Assembly (NCBI GenBank): GCA_964422145.1
Contig: CAYQZV010000001.1
Span: 124,001-188,000, forward strand
Origin: JACNKV01 sp964422145
Lineage (GTDB): Bacteria; Fidelibacterota; Marinisomatia; Marinisomatales; JACNKV01
Direction of reading: 5' to 3'
Length of the DNA stretch: 64,000 nt
Position numbers and translations under genes: made by a program. Positions 36,206 to 44,402 of the stretch are shown piece after piece. Below the pieces are notes generated by a model. That model saw only the letters and a program-made list of their open reading frames with translations. It ran no database searches and was not told the origin of the DNA. How positions within the stretch are numbered: position 1 is the stretch's first letter; each line of letters opens with the position of its first letter.

Positions 36206-37012
36206 ATGATGAAGGATATGTTAAATACGCCTTGGCGAATTATGTCGACCGCTGTGTATGCGCCGCCGAACGAAGGAAAAATATACGGAACGGCTGATAT
36301 CGATGTGACAAAGGCTATGGATTTTATCAAGAAAGAGCGTGAAAAAGGACATTATTTAACCATCACACATTTGGTGGCGGCTGCCATCGGACGTACACTC
36401 GGGCTAAAGGTGCCGGAAGTCAATATCTATTTACGTCGCGGAAAACTCATCCCGCGCGAGGATGTTATTGTGACGATCGCCGTAAATATGGGCAGCGGCG
36501 GAGAGATGAGCAGCGTCAGAATTAGACAGGCTCATCAAAAAACGGTATATGATATTGCTCAGGAAATTGTGGATAAAGCTAAAATGAGCCGCGACGGAAC
36601 CGAAAATAAAACCATGAAGAAAAAACATTCCTTATCCAAAGTTCCGTGGCCGTTTCGCCGGTGGGTTTTTGTCCTATTAAAATGGATCACCAACGATTTG
36701 GGGGTCGAACTGAAATCTCTTGGATTGGCTCATGATTCATTCGGGTCTGTTTTGCTCACTAACATCGGAAGTCACGGATTGACAACCGGATTTGCAGCGC
36801 TCTTTCCGGCCTCTCGTTTACCCGCTGTGGTTGCCATGGGAAAGGTAGAAGATAAGCCTGTCGTCGTTGACGGGGAGATCGTCATTCGAAAAATGATTAC
36901 ACTTTCCGGTGTGTTTGACCATCGTATCATGGACGGATTCCACGGCGGAGCGATGTCAACCCATGTCAAAAACTATCTGGAAAATCCTGAACGGTTAGCC
37001 GAAACTGAATAA
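36206..37012 (+). CDS. Standalone 2-oxoacid dehydrogenase E2-type acyltransferase domain
   Basis: The product is about 268 residues from the ATG at 36206. It matches the CAT-fold catalytic domain of E2 acyltransferases: ADIDVTKAMDFIKK, TITHLVAAAIGRTLG, GSVLLTNIGSHG and the active-site DHRIMDG near residue 238. There is no lipoyl domain, no peripheral-subunit-binding domain and no E1 or E3 gene nearby, so it cannot work as a normal E2. TTG at 36089 would add 39 residues with no clear homology; AGG-rich sequence before 36206 favours the ATG. It may acylate an unknown small acceptor. Confidence 0.85.
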   Translation: MMKDMLNTPWRIMSTAVYAPPNEGKIYGTADIDVTKAMDFIKKEREKGHYLTITHLVAAAIGRTLGLKVPEVNIYLRRGKLIPREDVIVTIAVNMGSGGEMSSVRIRQAHQKTVYDIAQEIVDKAKMSRDGTENKTMKKKHSLSKVPWPFRRWVFVLLKWITNDLGVELKSLGLAHDSFGSVLLTNIGSHGLTTGFAALFPASRLPAVVAMGKVEDKPVVVDGEIVIRKMITLSGVFDHRIMDGFHGGAMSTHVKNYLENPERLAETE

Positions 37013-37038
37013 TTTTTTATCAGGCGAGCCGCTTGGTT

Positions 37039-38427
37039 TTATTGCTTCTTAAATTTAATAAAACCGATTCCTCGCCATAACAGCAGTAATAGAACCCAAT
37101 ACGCAGCAATAATCCCCAGCGTAACCCAATACCCGGTGAGCGATCCGCCGAAATGAAGAAATGGAACATTCAATGCGTAGAGCAAAGGGAAGCCTAAAAA
37201 CAACGATATTCCGCTTCCGTAAACAGCATCTTCGGCGACCGGTGTTCTAAATTCAGGGTCGGTTACCTTCAGTAAGACCAGCGCAGAGTTGATCGTTCCG
37301 GTCATTTCACCGAACAGCTCGACAAGTCGTTCGAAATGAAAATCATCAAAAGCGCGGTAGCACATGTAATACAACATCCCTAATGTCATTGGTCCGGCCA
37401 GCAGAGACATGATCAAGATGGGCAGCCAATAATATCCAATGACCGTTAAGCTGATCCCTGCAATCGCACCGACCACAAGATAATCTAAAAAGATACCCAT
37501 TCCGCGAGTCATGAGCCCTTCGTCGATCACATAGGCTTTTCCTGTCCAGTCAAGAATGTTTCTGACAAGGATCGCAATCAGAAGCCCAACAACAAAGTGA
37601 AAGCCCCAAAGGGTTGAGGTGAGTTCGCCAAGTCCGTTGTTTTCCATAAGCGTAGCTAACGACCCAACGACGTAATAGGTTAATAAATAAACAAATCCGA
37701 TCATGGCAAGGTGAAAAGCCATCGGCTCAACGGCTTCCGTAGTTAGCGGCAGTTTTCCGGCATTCGGCGCTTTCCCTTTTTCATGCACACCCTTTCGAAC
37801 CCCGTCACTAATATGCTCCAAACCTTTGATCAAGGCGGTTCTTCGATTCCGGATTCCCCAGTTTATTAACCACATTCCAGTAAAAAATGCATACATATAT
37901 CCTACTGTGGCAAATGTAAGTCCTACTTGTGCGCCGCTGACAAATCCGTATTTTTCCCAGCTTCCTGCAATGGTAGCAGCCAGTCCGGGGCCCATGCCAA
38001 AACCAAGAGGAAGAACCAATCCGATTCCGACAAACAGATCCGGCATAATTGTGTAAGACAGAAGCAATGCAACGCCGATTCCAATAATCGCCTGCAGCAG
38101 GTACGATGAAAGTGCAGCAAGGCTTTTGCTTAACGGTCCGCGTCCCCAGCTTTTTTTCTTTTGCCTTAATCCGAGCGCTATAAACGTTAGAGCAAGGAAA
38201 TGATAAACATATAAAATCAATCTGTCAGAATGGAGGTCAATCCACCCCATGCCTTGGGTTCCGACAAAAAGAGCAATAAAGCCTCCAATAAAATTATTTG
38301 GGATCAAGTAGGCTTGAAAAAATTTAACATATCTTCGTAGGGCTGTTCCAATAAGAATAAATGTACTTAAAAAGAGTAAATCAAGCACAACCACCTGTAA
38401 ATTAACGTCCAAATTCCACGGATTCAT
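37039..38427 (-). CDS. ESS-family sodium:glutamate symporter-like protein (GltS type)
   Basis: The protein is about 462 residues with ten or more hydrophobic segments. FFQAYLIPNNFIGGFIAL near the N-terminus and GFGMGPGLAATIAGSWE in the middle are the GltS-type hairpin signatures, and LVELFGEMTGTINSALVLLK is the second inverted half. Such proteins import glutamate or related acids with sodium. Start codons at 38430 and 38427 both follow GGAGG; the latter gives a 5-base spacing and is preferred. It is divergent from ppdK. The sequence is longer than E. coli GltS, with an extra loop (~210-230). Confidence 0.9.
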   Translation of the reverse strand: MNPWNLDVNLQVVVLDLLFLSTFILIGTALRRYVKFFQAYLIPNNFIGGFIALFVGTQGMGWIDLHSDRLILYVYHFLALTFIALGLRQKKKSWGRGPLSKSLAALSSYLLQAIIGIGVALLLSYTIMPDLFVGIGLVLPLGFGMGPGLAATIAGSWEKYGFVSGAQVGLTFATVGYMYAFFTGMWLINWGIRNRRTALIKGLEHISDGVRKGVHEKGKAPNAGKLPLTTEAVEPMAFHLAMIGFVYLLTYYVVGSLATLMENNGLGELTSTLWGFHFVVGLLIAILVRNILDWTGKAYVIDEGLMTRGMGIFLDYLVVGAIAGISLTVIGYYWLPILIMSLLAGPMTLGMLYYMCYRAFDDFHFERLVELFGEMTGTINSALVLLKVTDPEFRTPVAEDAVYGSGISLFLGFPLLYALNVPFLHFGGSLTGYWVTLGIIAAYWVLLLLLWRGIGFIKFKKQ

Positions 38428-38602
38428 CATTTCCTCCAATTATTTCAAAGAATTTACTCTTTTTCACTGTATTGTATTAATAAAAATAACTTTTTCGGCT
38501 TTTAAAGGAATATTTAACTTTTCTTCATAACACTTTTAAATATTAATTAAATTCCATGCTGTATTTTGCTTAAAAAATTTTAATTAATTAAAGGATAAGA
38601 TT

Positions 38603-41308
38603 ATGACGAAACATGTATACTTTTTCGGACATGGGCATGCCGAAGGTCACGCAGAGATGAAAAATCTGCTTGGCGGCAAAGGAGCAAACCTGGCCGAAAT
38701 GACAAACTTAGGCATTCCGGTTCCTCCCGGTTTTACTATTACGACTGAGGTTTGTAATTCCTATTATGATAACAACCGCAACCTTCCTGAAGATTTAGAT
38801 GCTCAGGTAAACGATGCGCTTCGACAAACCGAAACCATCATGGGAAAAGGATTTGGGGATCCGGAAAATCCACTGTTATTCTCCGTGCGTTCCGGTGCGC
38901 GGATGTCCATGCCCGGTATGATGGAAACGGTATTGAATCTCGGGTTGACCTCTGAAACCATTCCCGGGCTCGTTGCAAAAACAGGAAACAAACGTTTTGT
39001 TTACGATGCTTACCGTAGATTGATCACGATGTACGCCGATGTGGTGATGGAAAAAGCTGCCGGCGTTGAACCAAAAGACGGACATGGAATTCGTCATCAG
39101 CTCGAAAGCATCCTTGATGATTATAAAGAAAAGAACGGATATGTTTCTGACACAGATCTCTCCGGCGATGATTGGCATGCGGTTTCTGATCTCTATAAAG
39201 CAAAAATCAAAGAACAACTTGGAGAAGAATTTCCTGACAATCACTATGATCAGCTTTGGGGCGGTATTAAAGCTGTATTTATCAGCTGGAATGGAAAGCG
39301 CGCTATAAGCTATCGTCAAATCGAAAATATTCCCGGCGAGTGGGGTACAGCTGTAAACGTTCAGGCAATGGTCTTTGGAAATACCGGCGGAGAATCTGCT
39401 ACCGGCGTTGCCTTTACCAGAAACCCGGCTACCGGCGAAAATGCTTTCTACGGTGAGTGGTTACAAAATGCGCAGGGTGAAGATGTGGTTGCCGGACTGC
39501 GCACACCCAACCCTCTGAACGATGCCACAAAAACTGATGACACAAAAGATGCTCTCTCGTTAGAAGCTTTTGATCTTGATGTGTACAATGAGCTGGATGC
39601 CATCCGCTTAAAGCTTGAAAAACATTATGCAGACATGCAGGATATCGAATTCACGATTGAAGAAGGCCGCCTATGGATGCTTCAAACACGTACCGGTAAA
39701 CGGAACGGCCCAGCTGCTATCAAAATGGCTGTGGACATGTATCATGAAAATATGATCAGCAAAGAAGAAGCTGTTCTTCGTGTGTCGCCGAATCAGATTG
39801 ACGAGCTTCTTCATCCGATGTTAGATCCTGCGGCTGAAAAAAGCGGTCAATTGCTTGCCAAAGGATTGCCTGCCGGTCCCGGCGGAGCAACCGGACAAAT
39901 CGTTTTTACGGCAGATGATGCAGAAGCCTGGAAAAACGACGGTAAAACCGTTGTGCTGGTCCGCGACGAAACTTCTCCGGAAGATGTCCATGGAATGCAC
40001 GCCGCTGTTGCAATTCTGACCTCAAAGGGCGGAATGACAAGTCACGCCGCATTGGTGGCTCGCGGTTGGGGTAAATGCTGTATCGTCGGATGTTCTGCGC
40101 TTCAAATTAACACCAAAGCAAAAACTGTCACTATCGACGGTGTTGTGCTTAACGAAGGTGATTTAATCTCAATGAATGGAACAGCCGGAACCGTTTACAA
40201 AGGTCAATTAGCTCTTTTAAGCGCTGATCCAGAATCCAATAAAGAATACAGCGAGCTGATGACATGGGCAGATGAAATCCGCACATTAGATGTTCGCACC
40301 AATGCAGAACGCCCGGAAGATTCCGCATTAGCCCGCAGCTTTGGCGCACAGGGAATCGGTCTCTGCCGTACCGAACATATGTTCTTCGATCCGCAACGGA
40401 TTTTAGCGGTTCGTAAAATGATCCTTGCCGGTAGTGAAGACGATCGCCGCCAAGCGATTATGGAGCTTCTTCCCTATCAGCGTGAAGATTTTCGCGGTAT
40501 TTTAGAAGCAATGAAAGATATGCCTGTGACGATCCGCTTACTGGATCCGCCGCTGCATGAGTTTATGCCGCAAAACGAAGCTCAGATCAATGAGCTGGCC
40601 AGCGAATTAAATATCTCTGTTGATGATATCAAAACACGGATCGACAACCTGCACGAATTCAATCCGATGCTCGGACATCGCGGATGCCGTCTCGGTGTGG
40701 CTTATCCTGAGATCACAGAAATGCAGTCTCGGGCAATCTTTGAAGCCACAGCGGAATTAATCCAAGCGGGTGTAAGTGTCTTTCCTGAGGTGATGATCCC
40801 TCTGGTTGGAACACATACCGAGTTCGATCACCAAGAAAATATCGTTCGCACCGTTGCAGATGCCGTAAAAGAAGAAACCGGTGTTTCTTTTGAATACATG
40901 GTGGGTACGATGATCGAATTACCCCGCGCAGCATTAACTGCGGATGAAATTGCAAAACGCGCTGAATTTTTCAGTTTCGGAACCAACGATTTAACTCAAA
41001 CCACCTACGGGTTCAGCCGTGATGATATCGGCGGATTCCTTCCATATTATCTAGATGGAAATATTCTTGCTCACGATCCGTTCCAAAGCCTGGATCAAAC
41101 CGGGGTTGGACAGTTGGTTGAAATGGGTGTTGAAAAAGGACGCAGTGTCCGAAACAATCTGAAGGTTGGAATTTGCGGAGAACACGGCGGCGACCCGGAC
41201 AGTATTGATTTCTGTCACCGGACCGGACTGGATTACGTCAGTTGTTCTCCGTTTCGAGTTCCTGTCGCACGTTTAGCTGCTGCACACGCAACGCTGAAAA
41301 ACAAATAA
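38603..41308 (+). CDS. ppdK: Pyruvate, phosphate dikinase
   Basis: The 901-residue enzyme interconverts pyruvate, ATP and phosphate with PEP, AMP and diphosphate. The N-terminal ATP-grasp region has LGGKGANLAEM and GNTGGESATGVAFTRNP. The phosphohistidine domain has GGMTSHAALVARGWGK (His about 482). The C-terminal TIM barrel has GLCRTEHMFF, FGTNDLTQTTYGFSRDD and GICGEHGGDP with the catalytic cysteine. The length and order match bacterial PPDK. AGGA lies before the ATG. The gene is monocistronic, ending in a hairpin. In this metabolic setting it could run either in glycolytic or gluconeogenic direction. Confidence 0.97.
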   Translation: MTKHVYFFGHGHAEGHAEMKNLLGGKGANLAEMTNLGIPVPPGFTITTEVCNSYYDNNRNLPEDLDAQVNDALRQTETIMGKGFGDPENPLLFSVRSGARMSMPGMMETVLNLGLTSETIPGLVAKTGNKRFVYDAYRRLITMYADVVMEKAAGVEPKDGHGIRHQLESILDDYKEKNGYVSDTDLSGDDWHAVSDLYKAKIKEQLGEEFPDNHYDQLWGGIKAVFISWNGKRAISYRQIENIPGEWGTAVNVQAMVFGNTGGESATGVAFTRNPATGENAFYGEWLQNAQGEDVVAGLRTPNPLNDATKTDDTKDALSLEAFDLDVYNELDAIRLKLEKHYADMQDIEFTIEEGRLWMLQTRTGKRNGPAAIKMAVDMYHENMISKEEAVLRVSPNQIDELLHPMLDPAAEKSGQLLAKGLPAGPGGATGQIVFTADDAEAWKNDGKTVVLVRDETSPEDVHGMHAAVAILTSKGGMTSHAALVARGWGKCCIVGCSALQINTKAKTVTIDGVVLNEGDLISMNGTAGTVYKGQLALLSADPESNKEYSELMTWADEIRTLDVRTNAERPEDSALARSFGAQGIGLCRTEHMFFDPQRILAVRKMILAGSEDDRRQAIMELLPYQREDFRGILEAMKDMPVTIRLLDPPLHEFMPQNEAQINELASELNISVDDIKTRIDNLHEFNPMLGHRGCRLGVAYPEITEMQSRAIFEATAELIQAGVSVFPEVMIPLVGTHTEFDHQENIVRTVADAVKEETGVSFEYMVGTMIELPRAALTADEIAKRAEFFSFGTNDLTQTTYGFSRDDIGGFLPYYLDGNILAHDPFQSLDQTGVGQLVEMGVEKGRSVRNNLKVGICGEHGGDPDSIDFCHRTGLDYVSCSPFRVPVARLAAAHATLKNK

Positions 41309-41320
41309 ACTATATAAGCC

Positions 41321-41354
41321 TATAAAGGGCATACAACAATATATGCCCTTTATA
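41321..41354. terminator. Hairpin terminator between ppdK and a convergent gene
   Basis: A 13-bp perfect stem (TATAAAGGGCATA / TATGCCCTTTATA) with an 8-base loop ends exactly at the stop codon of the convergent lipoprotein gene. The following T content is moderate, so it may act as a terminator on the plus strand and as an RNA-stabilising stem. Confidence 0.7.
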
Positions 41355-42041
41355 TTATTCTGTAGACCCCGGCGCATTATTTCCAGGTTTTTCTTCTTCA
41401 CACTTTTCACAAGAACAACCAGAATAAGCTACACAAAGAGCATTGAACCCATCCCTACACGACACAGAACACGTGTAATAGACAAGACCAATCATCCAAC
41501 CAATACTACAACTAGAATAGGCACAAGGGGCGCCAGGAGTTAATATTTGATTGTTAGGTTTTGTTTCCTCTCCCAATAGCTCAAGATTTAATTGAGTCAA
41601 TTTATTAAACACAGATGTCTGTTTATTAATTAGAAAAACATCCGTAGGGAATTCACCTTCGTGTTTCGATAGCCCATATCCTAAAAAAGTTAAATCGTCA
41701 TTAACTAACTCGTCGTTAAATGTAAACACATATGATTGATTTGTCTCAATATCTAATACGAGCAACTCATCTTCTCCTTCATAAATCTCTGCAAGAAAAT
41801 ATTTCTCATCAAGTTCAATTGAGTAGTCATTATCTGTTTGAAAAACATACAACTCATTAAAAACATCCTGTTGTTTTCCTTGGTGCACTATCAACAATAC
41901 TTCATTTTTATTGGTTGTTATTATCTGAACGGTCTTATCTATATCAGGGTTCTCAATAGTCTTAATTGAGGGCTCGTTCGTTCCATTACATGACATTAAT
42001 AGAGCAATAAAGGCTATTGTTATCTTAAGCTTGTTATACAT
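41355..42041 (-). CDS. Lipoprotein with Cys-rich C-terminal tail (function unknown)
   Basis: The 228-residue protein has a lipoprotein signal peptide with the lipobox LLMSC (Cys18). The middle (30-170) is acidic and beta-rich, with repeats of short strands (NEVLLIVHQG, NELYVFQTDN, DELLVLDIE) that recall a small propeller or sheet domain. The last ~60 residues contain eight cysteines (CAYSSC, TCSVSC, ALC, GCSCEKC) around a hydrophobic stretch (IGWMIGLVYY). I do not recognise the family. It is more AT-rich than the neighbouring housekeeping genes, lies alone, and borders the repeat-flanked GIY-YIG element, all suggesting accessory DNA. Confidence 0.8.
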   Translation of the reverse strand: MYNKLKITIAFIALLMSCNGTNEPSIKTIENPDIDKTVQIITTNKNEVLLIVHQGKQQDVFNELYVFQTDNDYSIELDEKYFLAEIYEGEDELLVLDIETNQSYVFTFNDELVNDDLTFLGYGLSKHEGEFPTDVFLINKQTSVFNKLTQLNLELLGEETKPNNQILTPGAPCAYSSCSIGWMIGLVYYTCSVSCRDGFNALCVAYSGCSCEKCEEEKPGNNAPGSTE

Positions 42042-42442
42042 TATTCTCTCCTGTTATTTTTATATTGTTTTACAATACGCTATAAATATACATAATATTT
42101 ATTAAAAGTGCAATATTTACATTATTTATTAAATATGTTGTGCGAGCTAGAACAACAACCCTGTCGCATCGGGGGTGTATTTCTGTCAATTAAAATCAGA
42201 TAAATTTGTTGAAGCGAAAAAGCTTTTACTTTTGAAATAAATCACTTCGCATAAAAATTTAAAAACCTCCCCGAAACACCCGTTCAATATCTGTCATTCT
42301 GATCCCGATTATCGGGAGAAGAATCTACATCTCTAAATCTACGATTCGTTTTTATAGTAATTTAGATTCCTCATCCCCTTGGGATATCGGAATGACAATT
42401 TTTTTATTATCGTTTATCCTTCTAGTAATTGTAAAATTAACC
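42042..42442. other. Intergenic region with repeat-like structure
   Basis: The first ~100 bases are AT-rich and should hold the promoter of the minus-strand lipoprotein gene. I see no gene in 42130-42290. From 42292 onward the sequence is an imperfect inverted repeat described separately, and it leads into the GIY-YIG gene. Confidence 0.5.
42292..42397. repeat. Imperfect long inverted repeat upstream of the GIY-YIG gene
   Basis: The outer arms are TGTCATTCTGA (42292-42302) and TCGGAATGACA (42387-42397), complementary but for one base. Inside, TCTAAAT pairs with ATTTAGA, and a small palindrome CCCGATTATCGGG sits at 42304-42316. The whole ~105 bases could fold as one long hairpin. It resembles the non-coding palindromic repeats scattered in many FCB-group genomes. 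Confidence 0.7.
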
Positions 42443-42736
42443 ATGGGGAAAACATATTATGTTTATATAATGGCAAGTTTAAGTCGTCGTCTTTATACGG
42501 GGGTTACAAGCGATTTAGAGGGCCGTGTTTGGCAGCATAAATCAAAAACAATAGATGGCTTCACCAAAAGATATAATATTACCCGTTTAGTATTTTTTGA
42601 AGAAACTAATGATATCTATACAGCGCTGGAATATGAGAAACGCATTAAAGGTTGGCGGCGAGAAAAGAAAATTTATCTAATCGAAGAGCAGAATAAGGGG
42701 TGGCTGGATTTAGCTGAACAATGGTTTGAAACTTAA
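42443..42736 (+). CDS. GIY-YIG nuclease superfamily protein (UPF0213/YhbQ-like)
   Basis: The 97-residue protein from the ATG at 42443 is a single GIY-YIG domain: YYVYIMAS (GIY strand), RLYTGVTSDLEGRVWQH (YIG strand plus the catalytic arginine helix), then FFEETNDIYTALEYEKRIKGWRREKK, where the glutamate in ALEYEKRIK is the metal ligand. The length is that of the small standalone UPF0213 group. A reading from 42392 adds a hydrophobic leader that overlaps the repeat and is unlikely. It lies between the inverted repeats described above, and the region is AT-rich. Confidence 0.92.
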   Translation: MGKTYYVYIMASLSRRLYTGVTSDLEGRVWQHKSKTIDGFTKRYNITRLVFFEETNDIYTALEYEKRIKGWRREKKIYLIEEQNKGWLDLAEQWFET

Positions 42737-42895
42737 CACCAAGAAGATGAATTTTATCATTCTTCATCCTGTAAATAATTTTCAGAAGTGGAAATGTCTT
42801 TATTCTATTGCGACAGTTAAAATCTCAGATATTAAGCCTCAAAAGTCATATGAAAATCTTCTTCCTATAGTTTCAGAATGACATTGGCTATTTTA

Positions 42896-44290
42896 TTATT
42901 CTGCCGGTTTAAACTTTGCGGTAAAGTGACGTAAGTATTGGGGCTGTTCGGTAATGCGGTAACCTTTTAAGGTGTCCCGAGTTTCATAAACATTTTTTGC
43001 TACTTCGATCACATAATCAATATGGCTTTGGGTGTGGGTTCTTCGCGGAAGAGCCAGCCGCACTAATTCCATTTCAGACGGTGTCTCTTTTCCGGTTTCA
43101 TGATCTACTTTCCCAAACATAACTGAACCGATCTCCACAGTACGAATCCCGCCTGCTAAGTATAGCTCGATCGACAAACTTTGTCCCGGATACTCTAACG
43201 GGTCCAAATGGGGCAAAAGTGTCTTTGCGTCGATGTATACAGCATGTCCGCCGGGCGGCTGAACGATGGGATAGCCGATTTCTGTGAGGTGTTTTCCAAG
43301 ATATTGTGTTTCGGCGATTCGGTATTTTAAATAGTCTTCGTTCAATATCTCTCTCAGACCAACCGCAATGGCGTCGAGGTCACGCCCGGCTAATCCGCCA
43401 TACGTTGGAAACCCTTCGGTTAAAATAAGAAGATCTTTTTCCTGTTTGGCTAAAAAATCATCATTGGTACAAAGGAAACCGCCGATATTTACCAAGCCGT
43501 CTTTTTTCGCACTCATCGTACAGCCGTCAGCATAACTCATCATTTCTTTTACAATGGATTCCACCGATCGGTTCTCATAACCTTTTTCTCGTTGCTTAAT
43601 AAAATATGCGTTTTCAGCAAACCGCGCAGCATCGAAATACAGTGGAATATCATATCGAACCAAAACCTCTTTTACGTCTTTTACATTCTGCATGGATACG
43701 GGTTGACCGCCGCCGGAATTGTTTGTCACCGTTAACATGCAAAGAGGGATGTTTTCCCGTCCTGTCTTTTTTATAAGAGCGTCCAGTTTCTCCGTGTCCA
43801 TATTGCCTTTAAACGGATGTTCATTTTTTGGATCCTTTCCTTCATCGATCACTAAATCGGCGGCAACAGCACCCTGGAACTCGACGTTCGCCCGCGTTGT
43901 ATCAAAATGGGTGTTGTTCGGAACGGTATCGCCTTTTTTACACATTACTGCAAAAAGGATTCTTTCCGCCGCACGACCTTGGTGGGTGGGGATAATGTGT
44001 TTAAACCCAAAGATGTCTTTCACTGTTTTTTCAAACCGCTGAAAACTTTTACTTCCCGCATAGGATTCATCGCCCCTCATAATAGCCGCCCATTGTTCAG
44101 AGCTCATTGCTCCGGTTCCGCTATCGGTAAGCAGATCGATCAAGACATCCTGGGCATTGATCTTAAATAAATTATAGTCCGCTTTTTTTAAAATGACTTC
44201 TCTCTCTTCGCGGGTTGTCATTTGAAGCGGTTCAACAGATTTAATCGTAAAGGGTTCAATAACCGTTCTAATCACATGTTTGTTTTTCAT
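42896..44290 (-). CDS. tnaA: Tryptophanase
   Basis: The 464-residue PLP enzyme belongs to the tryptophanase/tyrosine phenol-lyase family: LTDSGTGAMSSEQWAA, PTHQGRAAE, DAARFAENAYFIKQRE, and the PLP lysine in SAKKDGLVNIGG (about 258-264). Two positions favour tryptophanase: the C-terminal LRHFTAKF has His where tyrosine phenol-lyase has Phe, and GIRTVEIGS lacks the lyase-specific Arg. The enzyme splits tryptophan to indole, pyruvate and ammonia. No TnaC leader or permease gene is adjacent. It is separated from the upstream motor operon by that operon's terminator. Confidence 0.93.
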   Translation of the reverse strand: MKNKHVIRTVIEPFTIKSVEPLQMTTREEREVILKKADYNLFKINAQDVLIDLLTDSGTGAMSSEQWAAIMRGDESYAGSKSFQRFEKTVKDIFGFKHIIPTHQGRAAERILFAVMCKKGDTVPNNTHFDTTRANVEFQGAVAADLVIDEGKDPKNEHPFKGNMDTEKLDALIKKTGRENIPLCMLTVTNNSGGGQPVSMQNVKDVKEVLVRYDIPLYFDAARFAENAYFIKQREKGYENRSVESIVKEMMSYADGCTMSAKKDGLVNIGGFLCTNDDFLAKQEKDLLILTEGFPTYGGLAGRDLDAIAVGLREILNEDYLKYRIAETQYLGKHLTEIGYPIVQPPGGHAVYIDAKTLLPHLDPLEYPGQSLSIELYLAGGIRTVEIGSVMFGKVDHETGKETPSEMELVRLALPRRTHTQSHIDYVIEVAKNVYETRDTLKGYRITEQPQYLRHFTAKFKPAE

Positions 44291-44323
44291 GGATATTTTT
44301 CTTTCAATATTACTTTGTGAATT

Positions 44324-44366
44324 AAAAAAACAACCTTCGACAAAATGTCCTTATCGAAGGTTGTTT
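44324..44366 (-). terminator. Intrinsic terminator of the FliG/Mot operon
   Basis: On the minus strand a 13-bp perfect stem (AAACAACCTTCGA / TCGAAGGTTGTTT) with a 13-base loop is followed by seven Ts. It lies 37 bases after the fliG-like stop and before tnaA, so it closes the motor operon. Confidence 0.92.
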
Positions 44367-44402
44367 AAACTAACAGCATTATGAGTGATATTTAACTAGA
44401 AA

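Larger units (their letters stand above)
42292..42883. mobile_element. Possible small repeat-bounded element carrying a GIY-YIG gene
   Basis: TGTCATTCTGA at 42292-42302 and its exact complement TCAGAATGACA at 42873-42883 bound a 592-bp segment whose only gene is the GIY-YIG protein. No target-site duplication is obvious, and no transposase is present, so movement would have to depend on the nuclease or on a host or external enzyme. This is inference from the arrangement. Confidence 0.45.

Noticed and set aside
41355..42895. A prophage or integrative element
   Set aside because: There is no integrase, transposase, phage structural gene or tRNA attachment site, only one repeat-bounded nuclease gene and a lipoprotein.
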